A stretch of 64,000 nt of DNA from Lysobacterales bacterium 66-474. Its GTDB lineage: Bacteria > Pseudomonadota > Gammaproteobacteria > Xanthomonadales > Rhodanobacteraceae. The position numbers were made by a program, and so were the translations under genes. Position 1 is the first letter of the stretch. Each line of letters begins with the position of its first letter. The stretch lies in contig MKWP01000014.1 of assembly GCA_001899805.1 (NCBI GenBank), positions 310,001 to 374,000 on the forward strand, read 5' to 3'. Positions 59,338 to 64,000 of the stretch are shown piece by piece. The notes under the pieces were generated by a model, which was not told where the DNA came from, did not search any database, and saw only the letters and a program-made list of their open reading frames with translations.

Positions 59338-60176
59338 GTCAACCTTCCTTGCAGCGCCTTCGCCGCCGCGGGATTGCGCGCCTTGGCGGCGCTGATGAAA
59401 TAGACGAACACGTCGCGCGGTGCGGGTGCCGTTCTGCTTTCGGGCGAAACCTTCGGCAGGTCGTCGGGCTCGCCGCCCGTGTGCCATTGCCGCGCACGCC
59501 CGGCCCATGCTTCGAGCTCGTTCGCGGGATAGCCGTCGGGTTCGGATTCGCGACTGCGCATCAGGCGTGCATACACGAAATTGCCGGTGAGGTCCGCGAA
59601 ATTCGGATACTCGCGGGAATCGGTGTACACGCACGCGACACCGCGCGCACGCGCCAGTTGCAGGAATTCGTCGCACAGGAAGGTTTGGTTGCGCACCTCC
59701 AGCGCGTGCCGAAGCGGGCGCCCGGCCAGCTCGTGCGGCAGCAGGTCCAGGAACGCCGCGAAGTCGTCGCGATCGAACGTTCGTGATGGCGGAAACTGCC
59801 ATGCGATCGGGCCGAGGCGGTCGCCGAATTCGGCCAGTCCGCCGAACAGGAAGCCGCGAACCAGCGCGCCCGCGCCCGCGAGCTTGCGCAGCTCGGCGAC
59901 CTGGCGCGGCGCCTTCAGCGAGAACACGAAACCCGGCGGTGTTTCATCGCGCCATCTGGCGTACACCTTGGGCGTCTGTGCGCGATAGAACGTGCTGTTG
60001 ATCTCGAGCGTGGCCAGGTGCCGGCTGGCGTATTCCAGTTCGCGCCGCTGCGGCAGGCCTTGCGGATAGAAATTGTCGCGCCACGGCGGGAAGTTCCAGC
60101 CGCCGATGCCGACCTTGATACGCGCGCCGCGTGTACCGGCCAGTTCGTCTGTAATGGGAACGTCGGGTTTCTTCAC
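59334..60176 (-). CDS. DUF72 family protein
   Basis: 280 residues from GTG 60176. IKVGIGGWNFPPWRDNFYP (about 18-36) and ATLEINSTFYRAQTPKVYARW (about 53-73) are the DUF72 signatures of this TIM-barrel family, followed by FVFSLKAPRQVAELRKL and GPIAWQFPPSRTFD, HALEVRNQTFL and FVYARLMRSRESEPDGY. The biochemical role is unknown. The start shares GTGA with the stop of the 46-codon VOC remnant, so translation is coupled to it. dacB follows by TTGA overlap. Confidence 0.92.
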   Translation of the reverse strand: MKKPDVPITDELAGTRGARIKVGIGGWNFPPWRDNFYPQGLPQRRELEYASRHLATLEINSTFYRAQTPKVYARWRDETPPGFVFSLKAPRQVAELRKLAGAGALVRGFLFGGLAEFGDRLGPIAWQFPPSRTFDRDDFAAFLDLLPHELAGRPLRHALEVRNQTFLCDEFLQLARARGVACVYTDSREYPNFADLTGNFVYARLMRSRESEPDGYPANELEAWAGRARQWHTGGEPDDLPKVSPESRTAPAPRDVFVYFISAAKARNPAAAKALQGRLT

Positions 60177-60313
60177 GCTGCGCGTTCCATCCACGCATCG
60201 CAGTCGCCGAACGAACGCGGATAGCCTTCCTGCTTGGCGTCCATGGTCGGCGCGTTGCGGTAATGCAGCGAGGGGATCACGCTGGCAACGGTGGCTTTGG
60301 CAGGCGAGGGCAT
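60173..60313 (-). pseudogene. VOC (glyoxalase-like) mini-gene, internally deleted
   Basis: 46 codons from ATG 60313 to TGA 60175-60173. The first part, VASVIPSLHYRNAPTM, matches the N terminus of VOC proteins of the PhnB/glyoxalase type (V-I-P-x-L-x-Y-R-D-A-P). The last part, SFGDCDAW, matches their C-terminal S-F-G-x-Y-D-P-W. About 80-90 residues in between are missing in frame. The frame is still open, and its GTGA links it to DUF72, so it may persist only as a leader for that gene. It cannot fold as a VOC barrel. Confidence 0.6.
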
Positions 60314-60483
60314 GGTTCCGGCCTTGTCGGGGAATGCGGGGCAGGCTTGCAGGTTTCCGGTATTCGCGGCCCGAGTCTAACCAACCCGGAATCAAACCTG
60401 TACCCGTCGCGCGCACCCCCTTGCCAAGCAACACGGAGTAGCGCATCTTTGTGCCCACGGACCACTGCCAAGAGGAGCCGTCC

Positions 60484-60585
60484 ATGAAAGGTATGGACAA
60501 GAAGAAGGAAGAAAAGAAGAAGCCGCAGAAGACGCTGAAGGAAAAGCGCGCCGAGAAGCATGCCAAGAAGGACGCCAGGGGCTGA
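60484..60585 (+). CDS. 33-residue Lys-rich protein
   Basis: GAGGAGCCGTCC precedes ATG 60484. The product MKGMDKKKEEKKKPQKTLKE continues with KRAEKHAKKD and is almost wholly Lys, Glu and Ala. Its start MKGMDxKK and the K-T-L/M-K-E-K-R-A-E-K segment resemble a small conserved protein family of Proteobacteria known to me only as hypothetical. It may bind nucleic acid or act as a disordered chaperone; neither is shown. It stands alone between the DUF72 run and convergent fdhD. Confidence 0.7.
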   Translation: MKGMDKKKEEKKKPQKTLKEKRAEKHAKKDARG

Positions 60586-60611
60586 ACCGTGCGCGCGGAA
60601 CGCGTGGCCGC

Positions 60612-61439
60612 TCAGGTCACGCGTTCCATGTGCGTGTAGATGTTCATCGAGTCGTCGCGTGCGAACGCGATGAGGGTAATGCCGGCGGTTTCCGCGGCTT
60701 CGATCGCCAGCGAAGTGGGCGCGGAGATCGCGGCGATCACCGCGATGCCGGCATGCGCGGCCTTGTGCACCATTTCCCACGATGCCCGCGAGGTGATTGC
60801 AAGGAATCCCGAGGTCGTGCGCGCCAGCAGCGCGTCGCGGTCGTGCGCCGCCGAGGCCAGCGCGCCGACCAGCTTGTCCAGCGCATTGTGGCGACCCACG
60901 TCCTCGCGCACGATCGTGTCGCCGTCGACGGGGAAGAACGCCGCGGCATGGGCGCCGCCGGTGATGGCGTTCAGTGGCTGCCGGTCCGCCAGGGCGCGCA
61001 TGCCGGTGGCGATCGCGGCGCGGTCCAGCCGCAACGTCGAAGCCACGGCGGGCACGGGGCGCACTGCGTCCTCCAGCGATTCGACCCCGCACAAGCCGCA
61101 GCCGCTGCGTCCGGCGAGGCTGCGCCGCCGCTGCTGCAGGGCGGCGAAACGCTCGTGCGGAATCAAGGCCTGCAGGCTGACGCCGCGTCCGGTCGCCAGC
61201 ACGTCCACCAGCTCGAATTCGGCGGGGCTGGCAACGATGCCTTCGGCCAGCGCGAAGCCCAGCGCGAAATCCCCGAGGTCGCAGGGGGTCGCCATCATCA
61301 CCGCGAACGACTGGCCGTTGTAGACCAGCGCGACCGGGGTTTCCTCGATCACCCGGTCGAGGCTTGCCTCCCTGCGGTCCTCGCGGATGCGTTGCGTGCG
61401 GGCCATCGACAGGCCCCGGTTTGGCTCGCTCGAACTCAT
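60612..61439 (-). CDS. fdhD: sulphur carrier protein FdhD for formate dehydrogenase
   Basis: 275 residues from ATG 61439; the long upstream open frame is shadow. FdhD passes sulphur from IscS to the molybdenum cofactor of formate dehydrogenases. Marks are ETPVALVYNGQSFAVMMATP (about 32-51), DFALGFALAEGI, the catalytic SGCGLCGVES (C-x-x-C, about 112-121) and GDTIVREDVGRHNALDKLVG, then SRASWEMVHKAAHAGI. No formate dehydrogenase is in the window, so the partner is elsewhere. Confidence 0.94.
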   Translation of the reverse strand: MSSSEPNRGLSMARTQRIREDRREASLDRVIEETPVALVYNGQSFAVMMATPCDLGDFALGFALAEGIVASPAEFELVDVLATGRGVSLQALIPHERFAALQQRRRSLAGRSGCGLCGVESLEDAVRPVPAVASTLRLDRAAIATGMRALADRQPLNAITGGAHAAAFFPVDGDTIVREDVGRHNALDKLVGALASAAHDRDALLARTTSGFLAITSRASWEMVHKAAHAGIAVIAAISAPTSLAIEAAETAGITLIAFARDDSMNIYTHMERVT

Positions 61440-61559
61440 CGCGGGTCCGGACTGTAATTCCCGCCAGCGTTTCCCGGAAGTATAGGCGGGCGGGCCGAAC
61501 GGTGTGGCATGATGCCGGACGTGTATTCCAGCGCGGATGACTGCCGCAAGGGTGGCGCG

Positions 61560-63329
61560 GTGATCAGGTTCCTGGCCGAGCTCAGGCGCCGCAACGTGTT
61601 CCGTGCGGGGACGCTGTATGCCGCCGTCGCCTGGCTGGTCGTGCAGGTCGCCACGCAGGTCTTTCCGTTCTTCGCGATTCCCGATTGGGTTGTCAGGCTG
61701 ATCGTAATCGCGGCGCTGATCGGATTTCCGGTCGTGCTGGCGGTGGCCTGGTACTACGAATTCACGCCCGAGGGGCTGAAACTCGAAAGCGAAGTCCCGC
61801 GCGCGGCGTCGATCACGCGGCAGACCGGCAAGCGGCTGGACCACGCGATCATCGCGGTGCTGTGTGTGATCGTGGTGCTGCTGCTGGCGAACACCGTCGT
61901 CCGCAACCGCGATTCCGGTGCGATCCAGGACAAGTCGGTGGCGGTGTTGCCGTTGTTGAACGAAAACGGCGACGCGGGCGACCAGTATTTTTCCGACGGC
62001 CTTTCCGAAGACCTGATCTCGATGCTGGGGCGGGTGCCCGAGTTGAAGGTGATCGGCCGCAATTCCTCGTTCCGGTTCCGCGGCGACCTGAGCGACAGCC
62101 GTGGCATCGGCGCGAAGCTCGGCGTCGCGAACCTGCTGGAAGGCACCGTGCGCCGGCAGGGCGAGCGCGTGCGCATCGTCGCCAGCCTGGTCTCGGCGGC
62201 GGACAGCCGCGTGATCTGGTCGCAGACCTACGATCGCGAGTTGAAGGACATCTTCGACGTGCAATCGGATATCGCGCAGTCCGTCGCAAGCTCCATGCGC
62301 GCGACCTTGCTGGGCAAGACGATCGCGTCCACCGACGAACCGCCGGGCGGCAACCTGGCCGCCTACAACGCGTACCTGCAGGGCAATTTCTATCGCGCAC
62401 GCAGCACCGAGGCCGACGACCGCACCGCGATCGCGCATTACGAGGAAGCGATCCGGATCGACCCGCGCTATGCCAGCGCCCACGCCGCGTTGTCCTACAC
62501 TTGGACGATGCTGGCCGGCGCGTTCCTGGATGGCCCGGCCATGCAGCAAGCCTATGCCAGGGCGCGGACCGCGTCCGACACCGCGCTGTCGCTCGATCCC
62601 GACCTGGCCGATGCCCACATCGCGCGCGGTGTCTTCCTCGACTGGGCGGAATTCGATTGGCGCGGCGCGGAAGCGGCGTTCCGGCGCGGGCTGCAACTGG
62701 CGCCGAACGACGGCAATGCGATGAGTTTCCTGGCGGACCTTCTGGCCACGCGGGGGCGCCCGGACCAGGCGGTCGAGTGGAAACGGCGCGCGCTGGAAAA
62801 GGATCCGTTGCACGCAACGTGGTACGAAGCACTGGCGAGTTACTACTCCGCGCTTGGCCAACTCGATGATGCGCAGCGCGCGATCGAGAAGGCCATCACG
62901 TTGCAGCCGAATGCCGCGAGCTTCCATGAAACCCTCACCGTGATCGCCATCCGGCGCGGCGACGCGGCGACCGCCTTGCGTGTCGCGCAGCAAGGGCCGC
63001 CGGGTTCGTGGCGGGATGTCGCGGTCGCGCTGGCGCGCCAGATCGGTGGCGATCCGGCTGCGGCCGATGCGGCGCTGCAGGATGTGGTCGCCAGGTACGG
63101 CGACGGCAATGCCTACCAGATCGCCGAAATCTACGCGGTGCGCAAACAACCCGAGCCCATGTTCGCGTGGCTCGAGCGCGCGTGGAGCAATCGCGACCCG
63201 GGCATTTCGTACCTGCTCTACGACCCGTTCCTGCTCGCTTTCCGGGACGATCCCCGCTTCGCCGCGTTTTGCCGGAAGGTCGGCTTGCCGCCGCCGTCGC
63301 CGAGAAAAGGCGCAGATGCGGGGGCATGA
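61560..63329 (+). CDS. membrane protein with FlgO-like domain and TPR repeats
   Basis: 589 residues from GTG 61560, with AAGGGTGGCGCG; ATG 61509 is in frame and would add 17 residues. FLAELRRRNVFRAGTLYAAVAWLVVQVA begins the family (about 3-30), followed by further membrane segments to about 125. A FlgO-like domain follows: SVAVLPLLNENGDAGDQYFSDGLSEDLI and VIWSQTYDRELKDIFDVQSDIA. TPR repeats then run from about 265 to 480 (AYNAYLQGNFYRARS, YASAHAALSYTWTML, LATRGRPDQAVEWKRRAL). It is a bacterial layout usually named after adenylate cyclase relatives but lacks a cyclase domain. Confidence 0.85.
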   Translation: MIRFLAELRRRNVFRAGTLYAAVAWLVVQVATQVFPFFAIPDWVVRLIVIAALIGFPVVLAVAWYYEFTPEGLKLESEVPRAASITRQTGKRLDHAIIAVLCVIVVLLLANTVVRNRDSGAIQDKSVAVLPLLNENGDAGDQYFSDGLSEDLISMLGRVPELKVIGRNSSFRFRGDLSDSRGIGAKLGVANLLEGTVRRQGERVRIVASLVSAADSRVIWSQTYDRELKDIFDVQSDIAQSVASSMRATLLGKTIASTDEPPGGNLAAYNAYLQGNFYRARSTEADDRTAIAHYEEAIRIDPRYASAHAALSYTWTMLAGAFLDGPAMQQAYARARTASDTALSLDPDLADAHIARGVFLDWAEFDWRGAEAAFRRGLQLAPNDGNAMSFLADLLATRGRPDQAVEWKRRALEKDPLHATWYEALASYYSALGQLDDAQRAIEKAITLQPNAASFHETLTVIAIRRGDAATALRVAQQGPPGSWRDVAVALARQIGGDPAAADAALQDVVARYGDGNAYQIAEIYAVRKQPEPMFAWLERAWSNRDPGISYLLYDPFLLAFRDDPRFAAFCRKVGLPPPSPRKGADAGA

Positions 63330-63404
63330 GCAGGCGAACGGGATGCCTCGATACGCCGAAGCCGGGGCGGCGTCGTATCCCCGGTTGCAAGAGGAGGGTG
63401 TGAC

Positions 63405-63554
63405 ATGGCTGACAATGACCAGATGCCGCAAGCGGTGTCGCCCGACGCCAAGAAGCAGGAGTTGCCGCAGCCGGTGACCGGGAAGCAGGGGCTGGTGTCA
63501 CCGGATGCCAAGAAGCAGGAAGGAGCGGCCCCGCTCGCGAAGAAACAGGAGTAG
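63405..63554 (+). CDS. 49-residue protein with internal VSPDAKKQE repeat
   Basis: GAGGAGGGTGTGAC precedes ATG 63405. The product contains VSPDAKKQE at residues 11-19 and 31-39 and LAKKQE at the end, with PQPVTGKQG between, so the short unit was duplicated. It is highly charged and without predicted structure. The strong ribosome site and regular repeat favour a real gene. It is unrelated in detail to the 33-residue protein at 60484, though both are Lys-rich. Function unknown. Confidence 0.6.
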   Translation: MADNDQMPQAVSPDAKKQELPQPVTGKQGLVSPDAKKQEGAAPLAKKQE

Positions 63555-63633
63555 TCCCGCCGGCGAGGGCGAAGGCGTGCGGCACCGAACCCGGGTCGTG
63601 CGCGTCGACTTGCCTGCGGATGGCGGGCGCGTC

Positions 63634-64000
63634 TTATTCGATGGCCTTGGATTCCGCCGTGCCCAGTATGGCTTCGGGCGGCTTGCCTGCGGGCCGGCGT
63701 ACCAGCAGGGGATGCACGAACACCGCGCCCAGGATGACCGCGACGCCCACGTAGAACCATGCGTCGAGCTGGTGCTGCTCGCCCAGCAGGAGCACCGCCA
63801 GCACGATCGCGTACACGGGCTCGAGGTTGGTCGCGAGTTGCACGGTGTACGCCGACAGCTTGCGCAGCACTGCCAGCGCGAGTGCGAACGGCAGCAACGT
63901 GCAGGCCAGCGCCAACGCGAGCAGCAGCAGCGCGTCCTGCAGGCCGGGCAGCACGAACGTGCCTTCGCCGTGCCAGAGCAAGGTGACAAGCGTCAGGAAA
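63634..64000 (-). CDS. EamA family transporter, C-terminal part (5' end outside window)
   Basis: The frame is open from the right edge to the stop at 63634-63636, about 121 residues. Four hydrophobic segments and the EamA ending are clear: ALALACTLLPFALALAVLRKLSA, VQLATNLEPVYAIVLAVLLLGEQ (the conserved N-x-E-P-V-x-A and GEx motif), and FYVGVAVILGAVFVHPLLV, then a soluble tail. It transports an unknown metabolite. A TTG at 63981 is not a likely start, because conserved sequence continues upstream. Confidence 0.9.
   Translation of the reverse strand, partial: FLTLVTLLWHGEGTFVLPGLQDALLLLALALACTLLPFALALAVLRKLSAYTVQLATNLEPVYAIVLAVLLLGEQHQLDAWFYVGVAVILGAVFVHPLLVRRPAGKPPEAILGTAESKAIE

Noticed and set aside
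61440-63431. 664-residue upstream extension of fdhD on the minus strand
   Set aside because: It is antisense to the TPR protein; FdhD similarity and length start at 61439.

Overview
This window is a GC-rich chromosomal segment. Its gene content (minCDE, mfd, bpt, rlmKL, rlmJ, a TonB-dependent receptor, copAB, a quinol NO reductase) and its short palindromic intergenic repeats suggest a gammaproteobacterium of the Xanthomonadales/Rhodanobacteraceae type. That placement is inferred from gene content and style, not from a phylogeny. Genes are tightly packed, and many neighbours overlap by 1-4 bases (ATGA, GTGA, TTGA or TGATG junctions), so several sets are probably translationally coupled. I saw no tRNA, rRNA, CRISPR array, prophage or complete insertion sequence.

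Layout. 0-2.1 kb: the 3' end of a TonB-dependent receptor, a duplicated 51-bp leader-like element, a terminator and a small exported protein. 2.1-5.4 kb (minus): a fluoride riboswitch, then crcB, a DUF190 gene, an MFS transporter and cfa, each overlapping the next. 5.4-8.6 kb (minus): a GNAT gene, minC, minD, minE and a small zincin-like protein. 8.8-12.4 kb: a NarL-type two-component pair and a membrane-anchored SRPBCC protein. 12.6-17.5 kb: a GldA/GldF/GldG-like ABC system, a DUF423 protein and an AlkA-like glycosylase, interrupted by a 28-bp inverted repeat. 17.6-18.5 kb: an AT-richer patch with an orphan gene and signs of rearrangement. 18.5-21.1 kb (minus): an SPFH protein operon with a palindromic operator in its promoter. 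21.2-27.1 kb: a glutamate-synthase-like oxidoreductase, then tesB, a DUF2007-like protein, bpt and an NTF2-like protein, a 47-residue Cys-rich protein, an AraC regulator and an amidase.

27.2-32.3 kb: a hydrolase, rlmKL, a Tyr-rich exported protein, a lipid-type methyltransferase, a GNAT gene and an EF-hand protein. 32.4-38.0 kb (minus): mfd, a GNAT gene, an Slp lipoprotein and rlmJ. 38.1-41.8 kb: copA, copB, a Cys-rich 75-residue protein and an exported MsrA lipoprotein, together a metal and oxidative stress cluster. 42.0-45.5 kb (minus): nnrS and norZ, each preceded by an FNR/DNR-type box, an NO-detoxification unit. 45.6-48.1 kb: an ECF42-like sigma factor between two DGPF (YCII-related) proteins. 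48.2-56.9 kb: a MocR regulator lacking the PLP lysine, a HAF-repeat protein, several small exported or membrane proteins, a WYL regulator, a NIPSNAP protein with a repeat-encoded tail, a LysE exporter and an exported hydrolase. 56.9-60.3 kb (minus): a 46-codon VOC remnant, a DUF72 protein, a PBP4-type lipoprotein, a barnase-like RNase and its barstar, mostly joined by 4-base overlaps. 60.5-64 kb: two very small Lys-rich proteins, fdhD, a TPR protein and the 3' part of an EamA transporter.

The least ordinary features are the riboswitch-headed operon that ends in cfa, the two FNR-type boxes in the NO cluster, the VOC mini-gene coupled to DUF72, the repeat-encoded protein tail and the paired leader element near the left edge.
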